Of a stretch of 64,000 nucleotides of DNA, positions 16,559 through 25,240 are shown one piece after another. Source of the stretch: Oscillospiraceae bacterium (GTDB taxonomy: Bacteria; Bacillota; Clostridia; Oscillospirales; CAG-272); NCBI GenBank assembly GCA_003343845.1, contig QAKK01000008.1, positions 11,381-75,380 of the forward strand, read 5' to 3'. The notes below the pieces were generated by a model that had not been told where the DNA came from, ran no database searches, and was given only the letters and a program-made list of their open reading frames with translations. How positions within the stretch are numbered: position 1 is the stretch's first letter; each line of letters opens with the position of its first letter. A program made the position numbers and the translations under genes.

Positions 16559-17666
16559 AGTTGCTCCGTAAAACAGATGATTCGTTTTTGCCGACATAAT
16601 GCTTTGCCGCAAGCGGCGCTGTCGCAATCTCCCTGCCGTCCGCAAACCAGACAACGCGTCCCACAATATCTTCCGCATAAACAGGGGCAAAGTGCGGGCG
16701 GTTCAGTTCGATTCGCTCTACGATGCTGCCGCGTGTGCGCGGCAGGACGACGCGCACTGCCGCCGGGGTGCAGATCTTCACGCCGGGTTCATCACCGCCG
16801 AGCAGCGGCAGCGTGCCGAAGTCCTGCATCGCCTCGGCAAGTGTGACGCATTCATACGCGGAGAAACCGAAATCCAGCATCGTCGCATGGTCGCGCCAGT
16901 CGTCCGGCGCACCGAGCGTGACCGCAATCAGCTCCACGCCGTCCCGGTTCGCGGCAGAGACCAGGCAGCGCCCGGTCGCTTTGGTAAAGCCGGTCTTGAC
17001 GCCGATCGCGCCCGCGTAGGTGAACAGCAGCTTGTTGTGGTTGACGAGATACCGTTTGCCGCCTTCGCCGTTCGGGATGGCGGCGCGCCGTGCGCCGCAG
17101 ATCTCGCAAAACAGCGGCTGCTGCATTGCTTCCGCCGCGATCTTTGCAAGCTCGCGTGCGGTGGTGTAATGATTTTCGTCCGCAAGTCCGTGCGGATTGG
17201 TAAAATGCGTGTCGGTCAGCCCCATTGCCGCCGCCTTTTCGTTCATCAGGTCGGCAAAACCCTCCACGCTGCCGCCGATCGCGATGGCAATCGCCTCCGC
17301 CGCGTCGTTGGCGCTTTGCAGCAAGAGTCCGTAGAGCAGGTCACGCAGCGTCATTTTCTCGCCGGCTTTCAGATAGAGGGACGAGCCCTCCACACCGACC
17401 GCCGCACCGGGGATGACGATCTCGGCATCCGCATCGCCGTTTTCAATGGCGACAAGTGCCGTCATGATTTTGGTCGTGCTCGCCATGCCGCGCCGCGCAT
17501 CTGCGTTTTGCGTAAAGGCAAATTCGCCCGTTGCGGGGCAGTAGAGCGCCGCGCTCGCCGCAGACACTGCGGGCGCCGCCGCCGCGGGAACAAGCAGAGC
17601 AAAAAGCAGGCAAAGCGCGAGCACACTGCATGCTGCACGCCGCAAAAATACACCGATTCCGTACAT
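16494..17666 (-). CDS. dacF: D-alanyl-D-alanine carboxypeptidase (DacF type)
   Basis: A 390-residue low-molecular-mass penicillin-binding protein of family S11. A signal peptide (about 1-31, ending VPAAAA) precedes the serine carboxypeptidase domain with STTK at 63-66, SAN at 118-120 and KTG at 224-226, all three catalytic motifs intact. A C-terminal beta domain follows from about 275. It trims peptidoglycan stem peptides outside the membrane. Its place beside ytfJ and scpAB fits a sporulation-linked DacF role, although vegetative use is possible. The 3' end overlaps the rluB start by 65 nt. A small hairpin (17692-17708) lies upstream. Confidence 0.93.
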   Translation of the reverse strand: MYGIGVFLRRAACSVLALCLLFALLVPAAAAPAVSAASAALYCPATGEFAFTQNADARRGMASTTKIMTALVAIENGDADAEIVIPGAAVGVEGSSLYLKAGEKMTLRDLLYGLLLQSANDAAEAIAIAIGGSVEGFADLMNEKAAAMGLTDTHFTNPHGLADENHYTTARELAKIAAEAMQQPLFCEICGARRAAIPNGEGGKRYLVNHNKLLFTYAGAIGVKTGFTKATGRCLVSAANRDGVELIAVTLGAPDDWRDHATMLDFGFSAYECVTLAEAMQDFGTLPLLGGDEPGVKICTPAAVRVVLPRTRGSIVERIELNRPHFAPVYAEDIVGRVVWFADGREIATAPLAAKHYVGKNESSVLRSNYGKNTTSKILHGLQDHVAARR

Positions 17667-17768
17667 GGTATCACCGTCCTTGAAAGCTGACCCGCAAAAC
17701 GCGGGTATCGGTATTGTAACACGGCAATACCGGCTTTATGCGGTGCTGTGCGGAATCGGTGCGGTTCT

Positions 17769-18197
17769 TTATTCCTCGTCCTCGCCCTTTTTGGTGAAGG
17801 CGGACTTTACGCGCGCGATGATCTCGGGCGAACGCTCGATGACCGACACGAGCTTATCCACGGTGTCTCCCGCGTTCGGATTGTCCACGGTGAGCAGCTC
17901 CACTCTGCCGTCTTTGCCGACGACGAGAAAGCCGATCGGCGAGACGCTGATGCCCGTGCCGCCGCCGCCCGAAAAGCTGGCAGATGCGAGCAGGGAGGGC
18001 TTTTTGTCCTTGTCCTGCTTATCCGCGTCATAATCCAGACCGCCGGAGGCAAAGCCGACAGCGACCCTGGAGACGGGAATGATGGTGGTGCCGCCCGCCG
18101 TTTCGATGGGAGAGCCGATGATGGTCTCCGCACCGACAATATCCTTGATTTTTTCAAGCGATACTTTGATGATATCGTTGATCTTGCTTTCTGCCAT
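17769..18197 (-). CDS. ytfJ: Sporulation protein YtfJ (GerW family)
   Basis: A 142-residue protein of the YtfJ/GerW family, known from Bacillus forespores and linked to germination. Family features are TIIGSPIETAGGTTIIPVSR, a glycine-rich FASGGL and FSGGGGTG block, and SPIGFLVVGKDG. The ATG follows ggagg. ytfI (DUF2953) lies directly upstream, the same pair as in Bacillus subtilis, and dacF follows downstream. I see no convincing forespore-type promoter in front of it, so it may be read from the long transcript. Confidence 0.92.
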   Translation of the reverse strand: MAESKINDIIKVSLEKIKDIVGAETIIGSPIETAGGTTIIPVSRVAVGFASGGLDYDADKQDKDKKPSLLASASFSGGGGTGISVSPIGFLVVGKDGRVELLTVDNPNAGDTVDKLVSVIERSPEIIARVKSAFTKKGEDEE

Positions 18198-18214
18198 GGT
18201 AAACCTCCGTGCAG

Positions 18215-18835
18215 TTAAGATTTTTTCAGATTGAAGATGTCTTTACCTTTGAAATAATTATACGCTAAAGAAATGCCGATGTCAAGAAGCTGCCATACGG
18301 CGAGCGACGCCGTGATGCGGATGTCGCAGACCGTCCGTTCGGCGGTGAAATCACAGCGCACCGAGATCTCGCCGCGCCGCTTTTTGCGGATGTTGAGATG
18401 CGCGTCGAGAAAGGCGAGCAGATAGGCGACCGACTGGGACACGATGCCGTAGGTGATGGCGGCGCTTGCCGCATCGTCCGCCCCCACCGTGATGACGATG
18501 TGCGAGACGTCCAGCCGCAGATGCTTGAAAAATTTTTTGAAGAGCTTCTTCAGCAGCGAGAGCACGATGTCGATCTTTTCGCCGAGCGGGATCTTTTCAG
18601 CCGGTTTTGCAGACGGTTTTGCCTTTTTTTCGGAAGGCTTTTCCGCCGTTTTTTCCTTGGGGTAGCCGCGCTTGAACTTCGAGACCTTAACCTTTTTCGG
18701 CGGGGCGGGGTAGAGCGGAATCGGGATGCCGAGGACCCGCAGGCGGAGCGTCACATCCTCCGTGCAGGCGATGTCAAACTGCAGGCGCACGAGGAGCAGC
18801 AGCACAAGCAAAAGCAGGATGATTGCAAAAATCAA
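18215..18835 (-). CDS. ytfI: DUF2953 membrane-anchored protein YtfI
   Basis: A 206-residue protein with an N-terminal span (IFAIILLLLVLLLLVRL), a Lys/Pro/Ala-rich linker at about 45-82, and a C-terminal part with HIVITVGADDAASAAITYGIVSQ, characteristic of DUF2953. Function unknown; it is paired with ytfJ in spore formers. The frame is closed by TGA just upstream, leaving TTG at 18835 (with aagga 11 nt before it) or CTG two codons earlier as start. TTG is preferred. Confidence 0.8.
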   Translation of the reverse strand: MIFAIILLLLVLLLLVRLQFDIACTEDVTLRLRVLGIPIPLYPAPPKKVKVSKFKRGYPKEKTAEKPSEKKAKPSAKPAEKIPLGEKIDIVLSLLKKLFKKFFKHLRLDVSHIVITVGADDAASAAITYGIVSQSVAYLLAFLDAHLNIRKKRRGEISVRCDFTAERTVCDIRITASLAVWQLLDIGISLAYNYFKGKDIFNLKKS

Positions 18836-18890
18836 AAAGCCCAGAGTCCTTCACCCCCGTTTCCGATAGTTTTGCCGAAATTTCTTCGGC

Positions 18891-19511
18891 TTAGTCGCCT
18901 ACAGCATCGGCAGCTTCCTCGGCAATTTCCGCTGCAATCTCACCGCCCGCTGCCTTCAGCGAGTTGAGCAGAGGGGCGTCGCCCTCCGACAGAGTGGGCA
19001 GATCGTCAAGCGAATCCAGTCCGAAGCAGCGCAGAAATGCCGTGGTCGTCGTGTACAGCATCGGACGCCCCGGCGCGTCCAGGCGGGACTTCGATTCGAT
19101 CAGCCCGCGCTCAATCAGAGAATTCACCGCATAGCTCGAATCCACACCGCGCACAGTGTCGATGTACGCGCGGGTGACCGGCTGATTGTAAGCGACGATC
19201 GCCAGAACTTCCAGCGAGGAATTGGACAGGTTGCCGCCGCGGCGGATGCCGAGTGCCATGCGGATCTCCCCGATGTAATCCGGCTTTGTGCAGAGCTGGC
19301 AGCAGTCGTCAAAGGTCAGCAGTTGAATGCCGCGCGTGACCTTGCCGTCGTTGTATTCGGCGGCAAAATCCAGGACGAGGTTCTTCGCCTCATCCGCCGA
19401 GACCTCAAGGATCTGCGCAAGCTTTGCATAGCTGACCGGATGCCCGGCTGCAAACAGCACGGCTTCCAGCATTTCTTTGGTCTCTGCGGGAATCGCAAAA
19501 AGATCGGACAT
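18891..19511 (-). CDS. scpB: Segregation and condensation protein B
   Basis: A 206-residue winged-helix kleisin partner. Family features are EAVLFAAGHPVS near the N terminus, the double winged helix, and SSLEVLAIVAYNQPVTRAYIDTVRGVDS. It binds ScpA and Smc to make the condensin complex that compacts and separates chromosomes. scpA lies directly upstream, 37 nt away, and smc is elsewhere in the window at 33445. The C-terminal 25 residues are acidic and Ala-rich. Confidence 0.95.
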   Translation of the reverse strand: MSDLFAIPAETKEMLEAVLFAAGHPVSYAKLAQILEVSADEAKNLVLDFAAEYNDGKVTRGIQLLTFDDCCQLCTKPDYIGEIRMALGIRRGGNLSNSSLEVLAIVAYNQPVTRAYIDTVRGVDSSYAVNSLIERGLIESKSRLDAPGRPMLYTTTTAFLRCFGLDSLDDLPTLSEGDAPLLNSLKAAGGEIAAEIAEEAADAVGD

Positions 19512-19548
19512 GGTTGTTTGACCTGTGCTTTCGCGAGAAAGCTCCTTT

Positions 19549-20307
19549 TCAGAATTCGGTTGCCGGGATGCGGATGTTGTCGGCGTCGGTCAGCTCCAGC
19601 GTGACGTCGCCGCCGACGTTGCCGCTGTCCTCGTCGCCGCCGGCAAGCAGGACGGTGCCTTCCTTGATCAGCTCAAGCAGCGCCATGAAGGTGGCGATCA
19701 GCGCCGATCGCGTCCGTGCACTGTGCAGCACAGCGGAAAGAGAAGAACGCTTCTTTTTCAGGTGCACCACGATCTCGCCGATTTTCTCGGAGACCGAAAC
19801 GACCTCCTCCTTGACGAGCGGCGAAAGATTCCGCGCGTGCGCCGCCTCAATCTCGCGCAGGCGGATGGCAAGCACGCCGAGCGCCTTTTGCAGAAGCGCG
19901 GGGGACAGCCCCTCGGGCACTTCGTTTGCCGCTTTGATCTCATCCTCGTCCTTTTCGATGCGCCCGCTGTACTGTGCGTACATCGGCACAAGCTGCTCGG
20001 CGGCTTCTTTCGCCTGCTTGTAGAGCAGCAGCGCCTCGGCGAGCGATGCACGCGGGTCTTCTTCGTCCGGCTCGGCGCGCGGCAGCAGCATTTTGCTTTT
20101 GATATACAGAAGCTCGCTTGCCATGACGATGAATTCGCCCGCAAGCTCCATGTCCATTGCCCGCGCGTCGGTGATATACTGCATGTACTGGTCGCAGATC
20201 AGGGCGATCGGGATGTTCATGATGTCGATCTTGTTCTTGGCAATGAGGTCGAGCAGAAGGTCGAGCGGACCTTCATAGACCTCCAGTTTGTAGGTCAGCC
20301 TTTCCAT
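19549..20307 (-). CDS. scpA: Segregation and condensation protein A (kleisin)
   Basis: A 252-residue kleisin bridging the Smc heads. The diagnostic YEGPLDLLLDLIAKNKIDIMNIPIA lies near the N terminus and the winged-helix end has VFLELIKEGTV-like sequence (FMALLELIKEGTVLLAG). The ATG at 20307 gives MERLTYKLEVYEGP, the family start; the frame is open 17 codons upstream into the M50 gene but without a family match. Only a weak gagg precedes it, and the upstream stop is 8 nt away, which suggests coupling. The complex is completed by ScpB and Smc. Confidence 0.95.
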   Translation of the reverse strand: MERLTYKLEVYEGPLDLLLDLIAKNKIDIMNIPIALICDQYMQYITDARAMDMELAGEFIVMASELLYIKSKMLLPRAEPDEEDPRASLAEALLLYKQAKEAAEQLVPMYAQYSGRIEKDEDEIKAANEVPEGLSPALLQKALGVLAIRLREIEAAHARNLSPLVKEEVVSVSEKIGEIVVHLKKKRSSLSAVLHSARTRSALIATFMALLELIKEGTVLLAGGDEDSGNVGGDVTLELTDADNIRIPATEF

Positions 20308-20315
20308 GCCGTGCC

Positions 20316-21002
20316 TCACAAAAGCGGGAGAATGCCCGCGATCTTGGAGAACAGCCACAGCATACCGCGCATGGCGGCGTTCAGCGGCGCATTCAGCACG
20401 CCGAGGTAGAGGCAGATGAGCAGTGCAAGATAGATGTAGCGCTCATAGCGCATGATACCGAAATAGAGCTTGTCGGGCAGAAAGACCAGCAGAATCCGCG
20501 AGCCGTCGAGCGGCGGCACGGGCACGAGGTTGAAGATTGCAAGCCCGAGGTTGAGGATATAGAAGGTCTGGAAGAAGATGAACAGCAGCTGCATGAAGTT
20601 GACGTCCGCACTGAACATCTGCGCGCCGCCGAGCACAAAGACATACTGCCCGATGATGAAAGCGACAAGCGACATCAGCAGGTTGGAGACCGGTCCTGCC
20701 AGTGCGGTCAGCGCCATGCCACCGCGCGGCTTTTTGAAGTAGCGCGTGTTGATCGGCACGGGCTTTGCCCAGCCAAAGCCGAACAGCAGCATGCAGAGCG
20801 CGCCGATCGGGTCCAGATGCTTGAGCGGGTTCAGCGACAGCCGCCCGAGCGATTTTGCCGTCGGGTCGCCGAGCTTATATGCCGTGTAACCGTGCGCGAT
20901 CTCGTGCACGGTCAGTGAAAACAGGATGATCGGGATGCGGATCAGAAATTCGTAGACATCGTATGCCGAGGCGTTTGCAAGGTTGGAGAGTGAACGCAGC
21001 AT
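20316..21002 (-). CDS. Site-2 protease family (M50) membrane zinc protease
   Basis: A 228-residue integral membrane metalloprotease. The zinc motif HEIAHG lies in the first span (about residues 33-38) and the second ligand motif LVPVPPLDGSR is near 158-168; several hydrophobic spans surround them. It belongs to the small M50 type with no PDZ or CBS domain and is distinct from SpoIVFB and RseP. It often sits beside scpAB in Bacillota. The substrate is unknown. It ends 8 nt before scpA starts. Confidence 0.9.
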   Translation of the reverse strand: MLRSLSNLANASAYDVYEFLIRIPIILFSLTVHEIAHGYTAYKLGDPTAKSLGRLSLNPLKHLDPIGALCMLLFGFGWAKPVPINTRYFKKPRGGMALTALAGPVSNLLMSLVAFIIGQYVFVLGGAQMFSADVNFMQLLFIFFQTFYILNLGLAIFNLVPVPPLDGSRILLVFLPDKLYFGIMRYERYIYLALLICLYLGVLNAPLNAAMRGMLWLFSKIAGILPLL

Positions 21003-21026
21003 GGCGGGAGTCCTTTCATTTTGAAA

Positions 21027-21632
21027 TTAAAGCAGACCGGTGCGTGCGAGGATCTCGTTCCACAATTCCTGCTTGCCCTCGCGGCTTTCGGAAGAGAACG
21101 GCAGCAGCGGAATATCGCCGTCCGGCAGTGCATTCGCACGAATATCGTCAAGCGCCTTTGCAAGCGCGGTCTTTGAGAGTTTGTCCGCCTTGGTGGCAAC
21201 CACAATGTAGGGAATGCCCGATTGCGCCAGCCAGTCCAGCATCACAAGGTCGTCCTTCGTCGCGCCGACACGCGCGTCAACCAGCTGCACCGCAAGGCGG
21301 AGCAGGTCGATATTCGGATTCTTCGTGAAATAGCCGTCGGTCAGCGCCGACCACGCCGCCTTTTCGGCGGGCGGACGCTTCGCAAAGCCGTAGCCGGGGA
21401 GATCGACAAGGAACAGCTTGCCGTCCACATCGTAGAAATTGACGGTGATCGTCTTGCCTGGCGCACTGCTGACGCGCGCCAGCGCTTTGCGCCCGAGCAG
21501 GGTGTTGATGAGCGAGCTTTTGCCCACGTTGGAGCGCCCGATCAGGGCGACCTGCGGGATCGCGCGGCGGGGAAACTGTGACGCCTTGCCTGCCGTGACC
21601 GCAAGCGCTGCGTTTTGAAGATTGATGTTCAT
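21027..21632 (-). CDS. engB: Ribosome biogenesis GTPase EngB/YsxC
   Basis: A 201-residue GTPase for assembly of the large ribosomal subunit. GTPase motifs are GRSNVGKSS (32-40), the switch I region SSAPGKT, DLPGYGF (77-83) and TKADK. The family start with a short beta strand before ALIGRSNVGKSS is present. It lies between lon and the M50 gene, the usual lon-engB neighbourhood in Bacillota, 32 nt after the lon stop. Confidence 0.96.
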   Translation of the reverse strand: MNINLQNAALAVTAGKASQFPRRAIPQVALIGRSNVGKSSLINTLLGRKALARVSSAPGKTITVNFYDVDGKLFLVDLPGYGFAKRPPAEKAAWSALTDGYFTKNPNIDLLRLAVQLVDARVGATKDDLVMLDWLAQSGIPYIVVATKADKLSKTALAKALDDIRANALPDGDIPLLPFSSESREGKQELWNEILARTGLL

Positions 21633-21664
21633 AATCGTCCTTTTTGTACGGATTTATGCGGATT

Positions 21665-24076
21665 TTACACGCTCTGCGGCTGCGCGCTCTTCGCCGCGGT
21701 GCTCTCGTGCGCCGCGCGGGGCTTTGCCGCGCTGCGCTTTTTTGCTGCGGGCAGCACCAGCGCATGCTCGATTACCTCGCGCACGGTCTTGCAGGGGACA
21801 AAGTGCAGATGCGCGCGCGCCTCTGCGTCGATCTTTTCAAGATCCTTGACGTTGTCGGCGGGAATCAGCACGGTGTCAATGCCGCAGGTGTACGCCGCCA
21901 TGGTCTTTTCCTTCAGACCGCCGATGGCAATGACGCGCCCACGCAGGCTCAGCTCGCCTGTCATGGCGACGTCGCGGCGGACGGGGATGCCGGAGAGGGC
22001 ACTGATGAGGGCGCAGACGATGGTCACACCCGCGCTCGGACCGTCCTTCGGTACGGCACCTTCGGGGAAGTGGATATGTATATCCTTGGTTTTGTAGAAG
22101 TCGGGATCGACGCCGAACTCGGCTGCGATCGTGCGGACGTAGCTGACGGCAAGCTGCGCGGATTCCTTCATCACGTCGCCGAGCGAACCGGTCAGTTCGA
22201 TCTTGCCCGTGCCGTCCATCACCGATGCCTCGATCTTGAGCAGGTCGCCGCCGACCGAGGTGTAGGCAAGCCCGTTGACCACGCCGACCTCGTCGGTGGG
22301 GGCGAGCTTTTCGGGCAGCGTCCTGCGCGCGCCGAGATAGCCGTAGATGTCGCCCGCGCGGATGGTGATCTTCTCTGGCTTTGCGAGCAGTCTGCGCGTC
22401 ACCTTGCGGCAGAGCGTTGCGATCTCGCGTTCGAGATTGCGCACGCCCGCCTCGGCGGTGTAGTAGTCGATCAACTCGGCAACCGCGCTCTGCGTGATCG
22501 TAAGCTGCTTTTTGTCAATGCCGAAGAGTTTCATCTGCTTCGGGATCAGGTGCGTCTTTGCGATATTCAGCTTTTCGGTGCGGGTATATGCGCCGAGCTC
22601 GATGACCTCCATGCGGTCGATCAGCGGACGCGGCACGGTTTCGAGCGTGTTGGCGGTGGCAAGGAAAAAGCACTCGGACAGGTCGATCGGCATCTCCACA
22701 AAATGATCGCGGAATGCCTTGTTCTGCTCACTGTCCAGCACTTCAAGCAGCGCGGAGGCGGGGTCGCCGTGCGCGTCGCTCACCAGCTTATCCACCTCGT
22801 CGAGCAGGATCAGCGGATTCATCACGCCCGCATGCTGCAGCGCGTAGACGATTCTGCCCGGCATCGCGCCCACATAGGTCTTGCGGTGCCCGCGGATGTC
22901 CGCTTCGTCGCGCACGCCGCCGAGCGAGACGCGGACGTACTTGCGTCCGAGCGCCTCTGCAATGGATGCGGCGATCGAAGTCTTGCCCACGCCGGGAGGT
23001 CCGACCAGGCAGATGATCTGCCCGCCTTTTTTGCCGGAGAATTTCGTCGCGGCAAGAAAGTCAAGAATGCGTTCCTTGACATCGTGCAGCCCCTCATGGT
23101 CGCGCTCGAGAATCGCTTCCGCGCGCTTGATGTCGCATTCGGTCTCGGAATACTTGCCGAACGGAATATCCAGGCACTCGTCGAGGTAATTGTGCAGCAC
23201 CGTGCTCTCGGCAGAGCCGTAGGGGGTCTTTGCAAGGCGATTGGTCTCCTTGATCAGTTTGTCTTCGACTTCCTTCGGCAGGTGTGCCTCCTCAATGCGG
23301 TCGAAGAACTCGTCGATCTCGCTGTCGCCGTCGTCGCCCAACTCATTCTGAATGACCTTCACCTGCTCGCGCAGATAGAAGTCACGCTGGTTCTGGTCGA
23401 GACGTGCGCGCACCTTCTTGTGAATGTCCATCTCGCAGCGCAGGATCTCTTCTTCGCTCTCGAGGATGGTCAGCACGTCGGCAAGGCGGTGCAGGGGGTC
23501 GAACTGTTCAAGAACTGCCTGCTTGTCTTCGTATTTGACGATGATGTTGGCGGCGATGAAATCGGCGAGCAGACCGGAATCGCGCTGCATCTTTGCCGAG
23601 AAGATCATCTCGTCGGAGATCTTAGGCATCAGCTCGACCACACGGTCAAGCGCGGCGTGTGCCTGCCGCATCAGCGCCTCGCGGTAAACGCCGGAATCGG
23701 CGGGAACGGCGGGTTCGTCCACGGGGCGGACGAGCGCGCTGATGAATTTGTCGTTTTGGGTATAGGAGGTGACCTCGGCGCGCGCTCTGCCTTCAAGCAG
23801 GACGCGCACGCCGCCCTCGGCGGTCTTGACCGACTGCTTGATCTTGGCGATCGTACCGACACGGTACAGATTGTCCGGCGTCGGCTTGTCGACCGATACG
23901 TCGGTCTGCGCGATCAGCATGATGCAGCCGCCGAGCCGCTCGGCGACGCGGATCGCGCCGATGGATTTTTCACGGGCGACCTCAATGCTCATCGGCACGG
24001 ACGGAAATGCGACCATACCGCGCAGGGGGACGACCGGAAGATTGATTTCTTCGGTTTGGGAAATGATTTCAGCCAT
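21665..24076 (-). CDS. lon: ATP-dependent protease Lon
   Basis: An 803-residue AAA+ serine protease that degrades damaged and regulatory proteins. The LON substrate domain starts at LPVVPLRGMVAFPS; Walker A GPPGVGKTS is at 359-367 and LLDEVDK at 424-430. The proteolytic Ser is S681 in PKDGPSAGVT and the Lys is K722. A Lys/Ala-rich C-terminal tail of about 30 residues extends past the usual end. The ATG at 24076 gives the family start MAEIISQTEEINLPVVPL; a TTG 13 codons upstream is possible, and neither has a strong ribosome binding site. First gene of the minus-strand run, with its own promoter. Confidence 0.96.
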   Translation of the reverse strand: MAEIISQTEEINLPVVPLRGMVAFPSVPMSIEVAREKSIGAIRVAERLGGCIMLIAQTDVSVDKPTPDNLYRVGTIAKIKQSVKTAEGGVRVLLEGRARAEVTSYTQNDKFISALVRPVDEPAVPADSGVYREALMRQAHAALDRVVELMPKISDEMIFSAKMQRDSGLLADFIAANIIVKYEDKQAVLEQFDPLHRLADVLTILESEEEILRCEMDIHKKVRARLDQNQRDFYLREQVKVIQNELGDDGDSEIDEFFDRIEEAHLPKEVEDKLIKETNRLAKTPYGSAESTVLHNYLDECLDIPFGKYSETECDIKRAEAILERDHEGLHDVKERILDFLAATKFSGKKGGQIICLVGPPGVGKTSIAASIAEALGRKYVRVSLGGVRDEADIRGHRKTYVGAMPGRIVYALQHAGVMNPLILLDEVDKLVSDAHGDPASALLEVLDSEQNKAFRDHFVEMPIDLSECFFLATANTLETVPRPLIDRMEVIELGAYTRTEKLNIAKTHLIPKQMKLFGIDKKQLTITQSAVAELIDYYTAEAGVRNLEREIATLCRKVTRRLLAKPEKITIRAGDIYGYLGARRTLPEKLAPTDEVGVVNGLAYTSVGGDLLKIEASVMDGTGKIELTGSLGDVMKESAQLAVSYVRTIAAEFGVDPDFYKTKDIHIHFPEGAVPKDGPSAGVTIVCALISALSGIPVRRDVAMTGELSLRGRVIAIGGLKEKTMAAYTCGIDTVLIPADNVKDLEKIDAEARAHLHFVPCKTVREVIEHALVLPAAKKRSAAKPRAAHESTAAKSAQPQSV

Positions 24077-24132
24077 ATATGTTTTCTGCCGCAGGGCAGT
24101 CCTTTCGCTTGACAATAAGACTTCAATTTATT

Positions 24133-24161
24133 ATTATAGCATATATACACACGGATTTCCA
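24133..24161 (-). promoter_or_regulatory. Sigma-A promoter of lon
   Basis: On the minus strand TGGAAA (24156-24161), a 17-nt spacer and a perfect TATAAT (24133-24138) with extended TGC. No CIRCE or CtsR-type heat-shock operator was seen. Confidence 0.65.
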
Positions 24162-24234
24162 TAGGTTCACGAAAAATTCACGCGGTATTTTTGCGGCGCT
24201 TTGAAAAAAGTTTTGACGTTTTTTCAAAAAGCCG

Positions 24235-24263
24235 TTGACAAACGGATCCGGCTGTGGTATCAT
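24235..24263 (+). promoter_or_regulatory. Sigma-A promoter of infC-rpmI-rplT
   Basis: TTGACA at 24235-24240 and TATCAT at 24258-24263 with a 17-nt spacer and extended TGG. The sequence gctgtggtatcata around the -10 is repeated exactly at the rpmE promoter (53593-53606). Confidence 0.85.
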
Positions 24264-24269
24264 AATCGG

Positions 24270-24384
24270 GCAAAACAAAGAAGAATGTACTCCGTTCTCA
24301 CCCGGCGACGCACGTTGCCGCGGTCAATAGGCTACCGCCCGTCGGGCGGAAACTTTGGTGCGGAGATTCTTCTCCGCATTTTTT
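24270..24384 (+). promoter_or_regulatory. Ribosomal protein L20-type leader of infC
   Basis: The untranslated leader carries ttctcacccggcgacgc, gttgccgcggtcaataggct and a GC hairpin, matching the general form of the infC-rpmI-rplT leader of Bacillota, where L20 promotes premature termination. It ends in a clear intrinsic terminator before the infC ribosome binding site. The assignment as an L20 leader rests on position and sequence flavour, not on a covariance model. Confidence 0.8.
24359..24384 (+). terminator. Attenuator of the infC leader
   Basis: tgcggaga (24359-24366) pairs with tctccgca (24371-24378) with loop ttct, followed by six T. It ends 10 nt before the infC ribosome binding site (ggaggtg at 24394). 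Confidence 0.88.
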
Positions 24385-24406
24385 GATTTTACTGGAGGTG
24401 TCAGCT

Positions 24407-24925
24407 ATTAGCGCAAAGGATACGACGCAGATCAACGACGATATCCGGGTAAAGGAAGTCCGCGTGATCGGTTCGGACGGTGAGCAGATCGGTATTTTGA
24501 AGACGGATGAGGCGCGCGAGATCGCCTATGAGAAGGGCATGGATCTTGTGCTGATTTCCCCGCAGGCAGAGCCGCCGGTATGCCGCATCATGGACTACGG
24601 CAAATACCGCTTTGAGCGCGACAAGCGTCAGAAGGAAGCAAAGAAAAAGCAGCAGATCGTCAAGGTCAAGGAAGTCCAGCTTTCCTGCCGGATTGACACA
24701 CATGACTTCGAGACCCGCGTCAACCATGCGCGCAGATTCCTCGAGGGCGGCGACAAGGTCAAGGTCATCGTCCGCTTCAAGGGACGCGAGATGGCGCACC
24801 AGGACATCGGCCGCGCGCAGCTTGAGAAGTTCATCAAGGCGTGCGAAGGGCTCGGCACATCCGAGAAGGGCATTGCGCTGGACGGCAGATTCATGTCGAC
24901 CATCATCGCGCCCGTGAAAAAATAA
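24407..24925 (+). CDS. infC: Translation initiation factor IF-3, ATT start
   Basis: A 172-residue factor that keeps ribosomal subunits apart and checks start codons. It contains INDDIRVKEVRVIGSDGEQIGI, DLVLISPQAEPPVCRIMDYGK and KVIVRFKGREMAHQDIG. The ATT codon at 24407 is chosen because ggaggtg lies 6 nt upstream and the protein then begins (M)SAKDTTQINDDIRV. An ATT start is known for infC in other bacteria and lets IF3 limit its own synthesis. The only upstream alternatives, TTG at 24383 or CTG at 24392, overlap the terminator or the ribosome binding site. rpmI follows 75 nt later. Confidence 0.93.
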   Translation: MSAKDTTQINDDIRVKEVRVIGSDGEQIGILKTDEAREIAYEKGMDLVLISPQAEPPVCRIMDYGKYRFERDKRQKEAKKKQQIVKVKEVQLSCRIDTHDFETRVNHARRFLEGGDKVKVIVRFKGREMAHQDIGRAQLEKFIKACEGLGTSEKGIALDGRFMSTIIAPVKK

Positions 24926-25000
24926 TTATAGATTCTGCGGAATTTATATAGATGTGCTTCGGCACACCGGACTGTATACTAACTGTAAGGAGATAGAACA

Positions 25001-25195
25001 ATGGCAAAGATTAAGACTCACAAGGCTTCGGCAAAGAGATTTGACGTGACCGGCGGCGGCAAGGTAAAGATGAATCATTCCCAGCATCGTCATAAGCTCG
25101 GCATCAAGACCGCAAAGCGTAAGAGATCGCTCCGCAAGGGCGCATACCTCAGCACTTCGATGGCTCCCACCTACAAGGCGCTCATCCAGAAGTAA
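25001..25195 (+). CDS. rpmI: 50S ribosomal protein L35
   Basis: A 64-residue basic protein, the normal length, starting MAKIKTHKASAKRFDVTGGG and containing HRHKLGIKTAKRKRSLR. The ATG follows aaggag by 9 nt. It lies between infC and rplT, the conserved order, and uses AGA and CGT arginine codons as expected for a strongly expressed gene. Confidence 0.98.
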   Translation: MAKIKTHKASAKRFDVTGGGKVKMNHSQHRHKLGIKTAKRKRSLRKGAYLSTSMAPTYKALIQK

Positions 25196-25240
25196 TTCGC
25201 TTATCATTTCAAATCAGTTAATTTCGGAGGATTAGATAAA

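Noticed and set aside
21644..24112. Open plus-strand frame of 822 codons opposite lon
   Set aside because: A shadow of lon in the reverse frame; no start signals or recognisable domain.
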